17,459 bases of DNA, taken from Nonlabens sp. GTDB lineage: Bacteria > Bacteroidota > Bacteroidia > Flavobacteriales > Flavobacteriaceae. The position numbers were made by a program, and so were the translations under genes. The notes beneath the pieces are model-generated. The model saw nothing but the letters and a program-made list of their open reading frames with translations. It was not told where the DNA came from and did not search any database. Of this stretch, positions 7,966-14,865 are shown piece after piece. The stretch covers positions 1-17,459 of the forward strand of contig JANQTO010000224.1 of NCBI GenBank assembly GCA_030731685.1, in the 5' to 3' direction. Position 1 is the first letter of the stretch; each line of letters opens with the position of its first letter.

Positions 7966-8414
7966 AGGGATACTCCTTTAGGTACAAAGGCACTATAATC
8001 GCCTCCATTTTTCATTACGTCGCGCACTATGGATGAAGAGATAAAGCTATACTCTGGCGCAGTAAGTAAAAATGCGGTGTCTATGCCGGTCATTTTTTTG
8101 TTTGCTTGGGCAATTGATTCCTCAAATTGAAAATCGGCAGGATTGCGTAGTCCTCTTAAAATATAATGAGCACCTATGGTTTTACAGTAGTCCACAGTAA
8201 GTCCAGTATAATGAGTGACCTTTACATTTTTTAACTCAGAAAATGCTTCTTCTAAGAAAGCGACGCGCTGTGCAGCGGTAAACGTATACGTTTTTAGCGC
8301 ATTAGTACCTACGGCTATGATTAACTCGTCAAACAGTGATGCGCCTCTAGTTATAATATCTACATGTCCTAAAGTTACTGGATCAAAACTACCTGGAAAA
8401 ACTGCTATTTTCAT
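7962..8414 (-). CDS. coaD: Phosphopantetheine adenylyltransferase
   Basis: CoaD transfers AMP from ATP to 4'-phosphopantetheine, the penultimate step of coenzyme A synthesis. The 150-residue length is close to the usual for the family. Motifs are FPGSFDPVTLGH (6-17) with the nucleotidyltransferase T/HxGH signature at T14-H17, ILRGLRNPADFQFE (85-98) and the ATP-binding ISSSIVR (125-131). Its start overlaps the ddl stop by 4 bases and its stop overlaps the M14 start by 4 bases, so it sits in a tightly coupled unit. Confidence 0.97.
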   Translation of the reverse strand: MKIAVFPGSFDPVTLGHVDIITRGASLFDELIIAVGTNALKTYTFTAAQRVAFLEEAFSELKNVKVTHYTGLTVDYCKTIGAHYILRGLRNPADFQFEESIAQANKKMTGIDTAFLLTAPEYSFISSSIVRDVMKNGGDYSAFVPKGVSL

Positions 8415-9394
8415 GCGTGATGGTTTTCAATACAATCAAGTATTATCTGTGTAAAGACTTCTTTAAGCGTTTTGCCTGCCTGCTTTATTTGTTTTGGTAC
8501 GATGCTGGCTTCACTTAATCCAGGATTTGTATTAATCTCCACAAAATGCGGTCTACCTTGGTGGAAAATAAAATCGGCACGGGTAATACCTTTACAATTT
8601 AAGTATTTATAAATGCGTGCAGTTGTGTCTTTCAACATTTCGTACTGTGCAGGCGATATGCGTGCAGGTGTTATTTCTTCAGATTTTCCTAAATATTTTG
8701 CTTCATAATCAAAGAAGTCATTTTCTGAGACAATTTCGGTCGCGGGCAAAACGATTATATTATTTCCTAGACTATAAACACCTATGGAAACTTCAGTGCC
8801 TTCTAAAAAGGATTCTATAAGCACCTCGTTATCTTCTTTAAAAGCTATAGCGAGTGCGGCTTCAATCTCTGAGGTTTTATAAACCTTACTAACGCCAAAA
8901 CTACTACCACTGCGGTTTGCTTTAACAAAACAAGGCAAGCCAAGTTGTAATGCTATGTCTTGTGCGTCGTAGCTATCACCTTCGTTTAGAAACATGTTTT
9001 TTGCAGTTTCTATATTTCTACCGCGCACAATGGAAATGGTATCTCGCTTATTAAACGTAATTCCAGAGACATAAGAATTGCAGGAAGTTTGTGGAATTTT
9101 AAGCAGTTCTAGATATGCTTGGAGTTTACCATCTTCGCCTGGAGTGCCATGAATAGTATTGTAACAACAATCAAAAAGTATCTTTTCACCGGCTACCGTA
9201 ATGCTAAAATCGTTCTTGTCAATAGAGTACTTACTACCTTTCTCGTCTTCATAAAACCAACCTTCTGGCATGATATGAATGCCATATACCGCAAAGATTG
9301 TCCTATCTAAATTACTGGAAACAACGTTACCACTCTTGATGGAAATTTCCCATTCACTAGAGTAGCCGCCCATTAATACCGCAATGTTTTTCAT
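8411..9394 (-). CDS. ddl: D-alanine--D-alanine ligase
   Basis: Ddl joins two D-alanines with ATP to make the terminal dipeptide of the peptidoglycan precursor. The 327 residues show the N-terminal GGYSSEWEIS motif (9-18; E16 aligns with the substrate-binding glutamate), HGTPGEDGKLQAYLELL (82-98), the ATP-grasp segment PCFVKANRSGSSFGVSKV (154-171), and the metal- and phosphate-binding FVEINTNPGLSEASIVP (284-300). It is the first gene of the run ddl-coaD-M14-lipoprotein. An exact -7 type box lies 29 bases upstream (9424-9431). The divergent neighbour encodes a PASTA protein. Confidence 0.96.
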   Translation of the reverse strand: MKNIAVLMGGYSSEWEISIKSGNVVSSNLDRTIFAVYGIHIMPEGWFYEDEKGSKYSIDKNDFSITVAGEKILFDCCYNTIHGTPGEDGKLQAYLELLKIPQTSCNSYVSGITFNKRDTISIVRGRNIETAKNMFLNEGDSYDAQDIALQLGLPCFVKANRSGSSFGVSKVYKTSEIEAALAIAFKEDNEVLIESFLEGTEVSIGVYSLGNNIIVLPATEIVSENDFFDYEAKYLGKSEEITPARISPAQYEMLKDTTARIYKYLNCKGITRADFIFHQGRPHFVEINTNPGLSEASIVPKQIKQAGKTLKEVFTQIILDCIENHHA

Positions 9395-9423
9395 AAGTTA
9401 CTTTTTGGCAATAGCCAGAACAA

Positions 9424-9431
9424 CAAAGTTA
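9424..9431 (-). promoter_or_regulatory. Likely -7 promoter box for the ddl operon
   Basis: The minus strand reads TAACTTTG, matching the Bacteroidota TAnnTTTG box, and ends 29 bases before the ddl ATG, a normal leader length. No clear TTG-type -33 element sits at the preferred distance; a TTT lies about 17 bases upstream. Confidence 0.5.
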
Positions 9432-9448
9432 AAAAAGAAGTGGCTTAA

Positions 9449-9458
9449 AGAACGTTCT
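9449..9458. promoter_or_regulatory. Palindrome AGAACGTTCT between divergent promoter boxes
   Basis: A perfect 10-bp palindrome lies in the 204-bp gap between ddl and the PASTA gene. It sits between the two candidate -7 boxes, 17 bases from the ddl box and 7 from the PASTA-side box. That places it over the expected -33 region of both promoters, a plausible position for a shared regulator. No binding protein is known to me, and a 10-bp palindrome may arise by chance. The rest of this gap holds nothing I can identify. Confidence 0.3.
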
Positions 9459-9465
9459 CAATACG

Positions 9466-9473
9466 TATCTTTG
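9466..9473 (+). promoter_or_regulatory. Possible -7 promoter box for the PASTA-rluD operon
   Basis: TATCTTTG is an exact match to TAnnTTTG. It lies 125 bases upstream of the PASTA start, which would imply a long leader, and no good -33 element is seen. No exact box is found closer to the start. Confidence 0.4.
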
Positions 9474-9598
9474 AATATAATTTCAAACCAAACTTTAAGG
9501 AGACGCTTTTAGGCAATTTTAGAAGTTTAGTTATTACAATATCCTGTTAATAAGCAAGTTGTAAAAAATAAACCAGCAGTTCCATAATTTGATTTCAT

Positions 9599-10270
9599 AT
9601 GAATTTTGTAAGATTTCTCGCAACGAGAACGTTTTTAAAGCATTTCATACTATCTATTCTTTTAATAGTAGCGCTTATCTTCTTTTATTTTTTCATGCTA
9701 TCATGGTACACAAACCACGGTGAAGAAATTAAGGTTCCTAACATCGTCAAACTGACCGAATCTCAATTTGAAGATGTTCTTGACGACTTAGATTTAGAAT
9801 ATACAACTACCGAAAGTTCTGTTTTTAACCCAGCGTTTCCACCGAACAGTGTGCTCGAACAAAACCCTAAACCTGGACGCATGGTTAAGGAAGGTAGAAA
9901 AATGTACCTTAAATTAAACCCTGCAGACTACGCCTTAATTAAAGTGCCTAACCTTGTTTTCAAAACAAAACGACAGGCCATACCTACGCTAGAGGCGCTT
10001 GGTTTTAAAATAGGTAAATTTACCTACGAGGCAAATATTGCAAAAGACCTGGTTTTAGAAATGAGAAGTAATGGTAAAAAGGTTAAAGCTGGTGATAAAC
10101 TGAAGCGTACTACTACAATAGAACTTGTTCTGGGCGACCCAACTTTGATGCCAGACTACTATGACGATGAAACCACCATTGCGCCATCTACAAGCCCAAC
10201 AACTCCTGCAGATTCTACACAAACTACAGCGCCAGTAAATACAGGTGATACAGACAACGACAATGGTTGA
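9599..10270 (+). CDS. Single-pass membrane protein with two PASTA domains
   Basis: The 223 residues comprise a short basic cytoplasmic tail (1-15), one transmembrane segment (about 16-37) and an extracytoplasmic part. Two PASTA domains are visible, at about 44-108 (EIKVPNIVKLTESQFEDVL to KMYLKLNP) and 114-180 (IKVPNLVFKTKRQAIPTLE to IELVLGD). A disordered Thr/Pro/Ser/Asp-rich tail (181-223) follows. PASTA domains bind uncrosslinked peptidoglycan or mediate septal interactions in serine/threonine kinases and penicillin-binding proteins, but no kinase or transpeptidase domain is present here, so any sensing output is unknown. Its end overlaps the rluD start by 8 bases (ATGGTTGA), indicating coupled translation. 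It is divergent from ddl, which supports an envelope role by context only. Confidence 0.9.
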   Translation: MNFVRFLATRTFLKHFILSILLIVALIFFYFFMLSWYTNHGEEIKVPNIVKLTESQFEDVLDDLDLEYTTTESSVFNPAFPPNSVLEQNPKPGRMVKEGRKMYLKLNPADYALIKVPNLVFKTKRQAIPTLEALGFKIGKFTYEANIAKDLVLEMRSNGKKVKAGDKLKRTTTIELVLGDPTLMPDYYDDETTIAPSTSPTTPADSTQTTAPVNTGDTDNDNG

Positions 10271-11309
10271 TAACGATAGTACAGAGCAAAACGAGCACGA
10301 GGACGAAGACCTTTTTGAACATTTTCAATTTACCGCTGGTGCAAATCAAGTGCCGTTACGAGTAGACAAGTTTCTCATGAATTTCATGGAAAATGTCACT
10401 CGTAGTAAAATACAACAATCCATTAAAGATGGTAGCGTACGCGTCAATAACGATGTGGTGAAGGCAAACCAAAAAATAAAACCAGGTGACGATGTACGCG
10501 TGCTTTTTAAGCACCCAACGTACGAGGGACTTTTGGTCGCAGAGGATATACCGCTGACCATCATTCACGAAGACGATGATGTGGTCGTGGTAAATAAACC
10601 CGCAGGTATGGTTGTTCACCCAGGTCATGGAAATTATTCGGGAACGCTTATCAATGCTCTTATTCACCATTTTGATAATTTACCCAACAACAGCAGCAAT
10701 AGACCTGGTCTGGTTCATAGAATTGATAAGGATACAAGCGGTTTGCTGGTCATCGCAAAGAATGAAGAAGCCATGGCGCACCTTTCGGCACAGTTTGCGG
10801 CCAAAACAAGCGAGCGAGAGTACATTGCCATTGTTTGGGGTGGTTTTGACGAAGAGTCGGGTAGTGTAGAAGGTAACATAGGGAGACATCCTAAAAACCG
10901 TTTACAAAATACTGTTTGGCTAGGTGAAGATGCTCATAAGGGAAAACCTGCAGTTACGCACTTTAAAGTGTTGGAAGATCTAGGCTACGTTTCTGTTATA
11001 TCATGTAGGCTAGAAACGGGTAGAACGCATCAAATACGCGTTCATATGAAATATATAGGACATACCTTATTTAATGACGAGCGCTATGGCGGCGACACTA
11101 TTTTGAAAGGAACAAGCTTTACAAAATACAAGCAGTTTGTAGACAATTGTTTTAAAATTTTACCCAGACAGGCCTTGCACGCACGCACTTTAGGTTTTGA
11201 ACATCCTAAAACGAAGCAATGGATGCAGTTTTCTTGCGACATACCTAATGACATTCAAGAGTGTATAGAGAAATGGCGCAATTACGCAACAAACTCTGCC
11301 GACTCCTAA
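10263..11309 (+). CDS. rluD: RluA-family 23S rRNA pseudouridine synthase, RluD-like
   Basis: The enzyme isomerises uridines of helix 69 in 23S rRNA to pseudouridine if it is a true RluD; other RluA-family targets are possible. From the ATG at 10263 it has 348 residues. An acidic N-terminal stretch is followed by an S4 RNA-binding domain (about 30-80, VPLRVDKFLMNFM to KIKPGDDVRV). The catalytic domain contains NKPAGMVVHPGHG (111-123), the catalytic aspartate in RPGLVHRIDKDTSGLLVIAK (D155) and RTHQIRVHMK (254-263). An in-frame ATG at 10245 would add six residues and overlap the PASTA gene by 26 bases; I prefer the shorter overlap. It is followed after 27 bases by yaaA. Confidence 0.93.
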   Translation: MVDNDSTEQNEHEDEDLFEHFQFTAGANQVPLRVDKFLMNFMENVTRSKIQQSIKDGSVRVNNDVVKANQKIKPGDDVRVLFKHPTYEGLLVAEDIPLTIIHEDDDVVVVNKPAGMVVHPGHGNYSGTLINALIHHFDNLPNNSSNRPGLVHRIDKDTSGLLVIAKNEEAMAHLSAQFAAKTSEREYIAIVWGGFDEESGSVEGNIGRHPKNRLQNTVWLGEDAHKGKPAVTHFKVLEDLGYVSVISCRLETGRTHQIRVHMKYIGHTLFNDERYGGDTILKGTSFTKYKQFVDNCFKILPRQALHARTLGFEHPKTKQWMQFSCDIPNDIQECIEKWRNYATNSADS

Positions 11310-11336
11310 TAAATAGAAATTAAAAATACAGCAGTC

Positions 11337-12098
11337 ATGAAAATAATGCTCTCACCTGCAAAAACCTTGGACATGGAAAGCTCGCTGCCCGTTGACAAGT
11401 TTACCCAGCCATTATTCACAAAAGATATCGAGACCATACGCAAGGTCATGAAAAAGATGAGTGCGCCGCAGTTAGCAACACTCATGCATATATCTGGCAA
11501 CCTTGCGCAATTAAACCACCAGCGTTTTCAGGAGTTTGAAACAACTTTTTCTCAGGAAAATGCGAGACCGGCGATTTACACATTTGCTGGAGATGTCTAT
11601 ACCGGACTTGACGCTTACACTTTAGATACGAAGCATATACCTTATTTACAGGATAACGTGCGCATACTTTCCGGTCTTTATGGTTATTTGAGACCACTAG
11701 ATTTGATGCAGCCGTACCGTTTAGAAATGGGTACGAATATCGCTATTGCGAAAGCTGACAATCTATACGCATTCTGGAAAAAGAAAGTGACCGATTCTTT
11801 AAATAAAGAGATTCAGGATGGTGAACTGGTAGTAAATCTTGCAAGCAACGAGTATTTTAAAGCAGTAGATACAAAGTCGCTACGAGGTCAACTAATAAGT
11901 CCTGTTTTCAAGGACTTTAAGAATGATAAGCTCAAAGTCATATCGTTTTTTGCAAAGAAAGCACGTGGTACCATGACGCGCTATCTAGTAGAAAATAAAG
12001 CAAGTACTTTAGAAGATATAGTGCGTTTTAAAGAAGACGGTTATACATATTCTGAACAGCACACCCTAAAGGCAAACGAGCCTGTTTTTATACGATAA
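11337..12098 (+). CDS. yaaA: Peroxide stress protein YaaA (DUF328/UPF0246)
   Basis: In E. coli, YaaA lowers free intracellular iron during peroxide stress, and the family fold binds DNA; the exact mechanism here is unproven. The 253 residues match the family length and carry its hallmarks: MLSPAKTLDMES (4-15), GLYGYLRPLDLMQPYRLEMG (113-132), VVNLASNEYFKAVD (165-178) and the basic FFAKKARGTMTRYLVEN (204-220). It starts 27 bases after rluD and ends 4 bases before radC, so it sits inside the PASTA-rluD-yaaA-radC-HAD unit. Confidence 0.95.
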   Translation: MKIMLSPAKTLDMESSLPVDKFTQPLFTKDIETIRKVMKKMSAPQLATLMHISGNLAQLNHQRFQEFETTFSQENARPAIYTFAGDVYTGLDAYTLDTKHIPYLQDNVRILSGLYGYLRPLDLMQPYRLEMGTNIAIAKADNLYAFWKKKVTDSLNKEIQDGELVVNLASNEYFKAVDTKSLRGQLISPVFKDFKNDKLKVISFFAKKARGTMTRYLVENKASTLEDIVRFKEDGYTYSEQHTLKANEPVFIR

Positions 12099-12102
12099 AT
12101 AC

Positions 12103-12801
12103 ATGCCAAAGGATTCATCGCATTTTGCCATTAAGGACTGGTCAGAAAACGACAGGCCGCGAGAGAAACTGCTCGCACAAGGTAGCCATGCACTTTCAAA
12201 TGCAGAGCTGCTCGCTATACTTATAGGAAGTGGAACACGCAATATGAGTGCCGTGGAGCTGTGCAGAATGATTTACAATCATGCAGGTGAATCGCTTGAC
12301 AAACTAGGTAAACTCAATCTCAAAGAGTTAATGAAATTTAAGGGAATAGGCGAGGCCAAAGCCATTACCATAGCAGCAGCTATGGAACTGGGCAAGCGAC
12401 GCGCTTCTGAGCAACCTTTGCAAATAGTCAAAATAAGTTCTAGTGATGACGCCTTCAAACTACTACAACCCATCATAGGTGAACTGCCACACGAGGAATT
12501 CTGGACCCTATTACTTGATAATAGTAACAAAGTCATCGCAAGACACCAGGTGAGTAAAGGTGGTTTTACGGGAACGCTCGTGGACATACGGGTAGTGTTT
12601 AAACGAGCCATTGAAGAAGGTAGCGTTGCTATGATACTCGCTCATAACCATCCCAGCGGGAAACTCACGCCCAGTGTGCAGGATAAGGAAATGACCTCAA
12701 AACTTATCAAGGCTGGAGCGACACTTGACATTAAAATATTAGACCATTTAATAGTGACTGCAACAAATTTTTACAGCTTTGCAGACGAAGGCATTTTATA
12801 G
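12103..12801 (+). CDS. radC: RadC/JAB-domain DNA repair family protein
   Basis: RadC proteins carry a JAB1/MPN metalloprotease-like domain, and their role in DNA repair is still debated. The 232 residues have an N-terminal helix-hairpin-helix-like region with FKGIGEAKA (79-87) and the MPN core. That core holds the zinc motif HNHPSG (181-186) with D194 in SVQDKEM, and E131/E132 as the candidate catalytic glutamate, so the metal site looks intact. It starts 4 bases after yaaA and ends 3 bases before the HAD gene. Context is chromosomal housekeeping, without the phage or ICE genes that often surround radC copies. Confidence 0.95.
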   Translation: MPKDSSHFAIKDWSENDRPREKLLAQGSHALSNAELLAILIGSGTRNMSAVELCRMIYNHAGESLDKLGKLNLKELMKFKGIGEAKAITIAAAMELGKRRASEQPLQIVKISSSDDAFKLLQPIIGELPHEEFWTLLLDNSNKVIARHQVSKGGFTGTLVDIRVVFKRAIEEGSVAMILAHNHPSGKLTPSVQDKEMTSKLIKAGATLDIKILDHLIVTATNFYSFADEGIL

Positions 12802-12804
12802 ATT

Positions 12805-13500
12805 ATGAAGTTTACAGGCATAGAACACATATTTTTTGACCTAGACCACACACTTTGGGATTTTGATTTAAACAGCAAACTTGCATACAAGCAAATATTT
12901 CAGGAACGCAACATATCTCTAGACTTGGAGCATTTTATAGGTATTTATGAACCTTTAAATTTGGAGTTTTGGAGACGCTTTCGCGAAAGCGAAATAACCA
13001 AAGAACAACTACGATACCAAAGGCTCAAGAGTGCGTTTGATGCCTGCGATTATGAGGTAAACGATAATGAAATAGACCTCATTGCCGATTTGTACATTGC
13101 ATACTTGCCGAATAACAATCATCTTTTTGATGGATGTATGGAGCTACTGGACGCGCTCAAACCAAAGTATAAGCTTCACTTAATTACAAATGGGTTTGAA
13201 GAAGTGCAGCATTTAAAGGTAAAGCAAGCAGGTCTTTTGAGTTATTTTGACTTGATTCTTACGGGTGAGGCGGCAGGAGTTAAAAAGCCACATCCAGATA
13301 TTTTTCACCAAGCATTAGAACGTACCGGCGCAAGGGTAGATAACAGCATCATGATAGGCGACAGCTTTGATGCAGATGTTAAGGGAGCACAAAACATAGG
13401 CATGCCTGCAATTTGGTTTTATAGGACTGATGAGCAAATTCCAGAAGGGCAGCTCGTTGCTAGAGAATTGAATGAAATTCATTCCTTTTTTGATTTGTAG
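12805..13500 (+). CDS. HAD-superfamily phosphatase, YjjG-like pyrimidine nucleotidase
   Basis: The 231 residues form a subfamily-I HAD hydrolase. The nucleophile and acid/base aspartates are D12 and D14 in FFDLDHTLWDF, motif II is LITNG (126-130), the motif III lysine is in GVKKPHP (158-164), and motif IV is MIGDSFDAD (183-191) with D186. The helical cap covers about 20-105. The FDLDHTLWDF start and overall pattern resemble YjjG, which dephosphorylates pyrimidine nucleoside monophosphates including non-canonical ones; substrate assignment from sequence alone is tentative. The palindrome at 12976-12991 encodes RFRES at residues 58-62 in the cap, where relatives have a short variable segment before ITKEQLRYQRL. 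It begins 3 bases after radC, and its 3' end overlaps the convergent rarA by 22 bases. Confidence 0.88.
   Translation: MKFTGIEHIFFDLDHTLWDFDLNSKLAYKQIFQERNISLDLEHFIGIYEPLNLEFWRRFRESEITKEQLRYQRLKSAFDACDYEVNDNEIDLIADLYIAYLPNNNHLFDGCMELLDALKPKYKLHLITNGFEEVQHLKVKQAGLLSYFDLILTGEAAGVKKPHPDIFHQALERTGARVDNSIMIGDSFDADVKGAQNIGMPAIWFYRTDEQIPEGQLVARELNEIHSFFDL
12976..12991. repeat. Iterated 16-bp palindrome, copy 3 (inside the HAD gene)
   Basis: This perfect CGCTTTCGCGAAAGCG copy is identical to copies 1 and 2. It encodes RFRES at residues 58-62 of the HAD protein and is followed by AA on the plus strand. Confidence 0.95.
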
Positions 13501-14774
13501 TCGTAGTGATTTTTCCAACGTTTTTCTAGGAAATCGCGCTGTGATTCTTCACGCGGGTTAGCTCCAGGTTCATAGATGGTGGTTCCACTGATTTCATTAG
13601 GTAGAAACTCATTAAACGCAAAGTTTGCATCATGGTCATGAGCATATTTGTAGGTTTCGCCGTATCCCAGTTGTTTCATTAATCGGGTAGGAGCGTTGCG
13701 CAATCCTAGTGGCACGGGTAAATCACCTGTTTGTTTTACGAGTTGTTGCGCCTTGCCTATCGCGAGATAACTCGCGTTGCTCTTTATAGAGGTAGCAAGA
13801 TAAATAGCGCACTGGCTTAGTATAATGCGGGACTCAGGATAGCCTATTGTCGACACTGCCTGGAAACAATTGTTTGCCATGATAAGCGCGGTAGGGTTTG
13901 CGTTTCCTATATCTTCGCTAGCAAGTATGAGCATGCGACGTGCAATAAATTTTAGGTCCTCGCCACCTTCAATCATCCTGGCAAGCCAATATACCGACGC
14001 ATTAGGGTCGCTACCGCGTATACTTTTAATAAATGCACTTATGATATCGTAATGTTGCTCGCCTGTTTTATCGTAGCGCGCAGGATTTGCCTGTATTTGT
14101 TCCTGAACCATTTTATCTGTGATGATAATGGGCTCTTCGGTCTGTGAGTTTATAACCAGTTCAAAAATATTGAGGAGTTTACGCGCATCGCCACCACTTA
14201 TGCGTAATAGTGCGTTTGTTTCTTTTACCTCAATATTCTTTTTGATTAAAATAGTGTCGTTCTTAAGAGCTCTGTTAATCAATGATTCTAGGTCTTCTTT
14301 AGAAAAAGCATCGAGTACATATACTTGGCAGCGGGAAAGTAGTGCCGGTATCACCTCAAAACTTGGATTTTCAGTAGTTGCTCCTATGAGCGTTACCCAA
14401 CCTTTCTCAACAGCTGCAAGCAAAGAATCTTGTTGGGATTTGCTAAATCTATGTATCTCATCTATAAAAAGAATAGGATTTCGTGCTGTAAACAGGCCAC
14501 CGGAACTTTTAGATTTTTCTATAACTTCCCGTACATCTTTTACGCCACTGTTGATTGCGCTTAAGGTATAGAAAGGTCGTTTGCTTTCTTGAGCTATAAT
14601 TTGAGCTAGTGTAGTTTTGCCTGTTCCAGGTGGTCCCCATAAAATGAGTGATGGAATAGTACCGTTTAAGACATGTTGACGTAATGTTCCCTTAGGACCT
14701 ATAAGGTGCTGCTGGCTCAAATATTCGTCTAAATTCTGAGGTCTTATACGTTCTGCAAGTGGTTCTTGATTCAT
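13479..14774 (-). CDS. rarA: Replication-associated recombination protein A (MgsA/WRNIP1 family)
   Basis: RarA is a tetrameric AAA+ ATPase related to clamp loaders that acts at stalled replication forks. With the ATG at 14774 it has 431 residues and begins MNQEPLAERIRPQNLDEYL, the usual family start; the open frame to 14819 would add 15 residues that do not look conserved. Walker A is GPPGTGKT (47-54), Walker B ILFIDE (101-106), and sensor 1 GATTENPSFEVIPALLSRC (131-149). The C-terminal half carries the family segments DPNASVYWLARMIEGGED and LASEDIGNANP. The gene faces the HAD gene and overlaps its last 22 bases. It is divergent from the rhomboid gene across 91 bases that hold a near-palindrome (14792-14810). 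Confidence 0.96.
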   Translation of the reverse strand: MNQEPLAERIRPQNLDEYLSQQHLIGPKGTLRQHVLNGTIPSLILWGPPGTGKTTLAQIIAQESKRPFYTLSAINSGVKDVREVIEKSKSSGGLFTARNPILFIDEIHRFSKSQQDSLLAAVEKGWVTLIGATTENPSFEVIPALLSRCQVYVLDAFSKEDLESLINRALKNDTILIKKNIEVKETNALLRISGGDARKLLNIFELVINSQTEEPIIITDKMVQEQIQANPARYDKTGEQHYDIISAFIKSIRGSDPNASVYWLARMIEGGEDLKFIARRMLILASEDIGNANPTALIMANNCFQAVSTIGYPESRIILSQCAIYLATSIKSNASYLAIGKAQQLVKQTGDLPVPLGLRNAPTRLMKQLGYGETYKYAHDHDANFAFNEFLPNEISGTTIYEPGANPREESQRDFLEKRWKNHYDYKSKKE

Positions 14775-14791
14775 GTTGCTAAGATAATATT

Positions 14792-14810
14792 TGTGGGGAA
14801 GTTCCCAACA
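14792..14810. promoter_or_regulatory. 19-bp near-palindrome between rarA and the rhomboid gene
   Basis: The plus strand reads TGTGGGGAAGTTCCCAACA. It is symmetric about the central base except for one mismatched pair (TGT-n-GGGAA-n-TTCCC-n-ACA). It lies 17 bases before the rarA start and 55 before the rhomboid start. On the rarA strand a TTG inside it sits 19 bases upstream of a TATCTTAG box, so it could cover the rarA promoter. This placement suits an operator, but the regulator is unknown. Confidence 0.35.
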
Positions 14811-14865
14811 CACTGACAAACTTGCTTATTTGTGAACTTGGCTTTTTTATTGCAGTTTTGGGAGA

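Noticed and set aside
11745..11758. GCGAAAGC in yaaA as a fourth, partial palindrome copy.
   Set aside because: Only half of the motif is present and the left arm is absent; an 8-base match is expected by chance.
12103..12801. radC as a sign of an integrated mobile element.
   Set aside because: The neighbours are housekeeping genes in a compact operon, with no integrase, phage or conjugation genes, and the gene has normal length and motifs.
14119..14571. 150-codon plus-strand frame inside rarA, and several similar long frames inside ftsH, coaD and radC.
   Set aside because: They lie antisense in well-conserved genes, match no family I know, and lack their own promoters or spacing.
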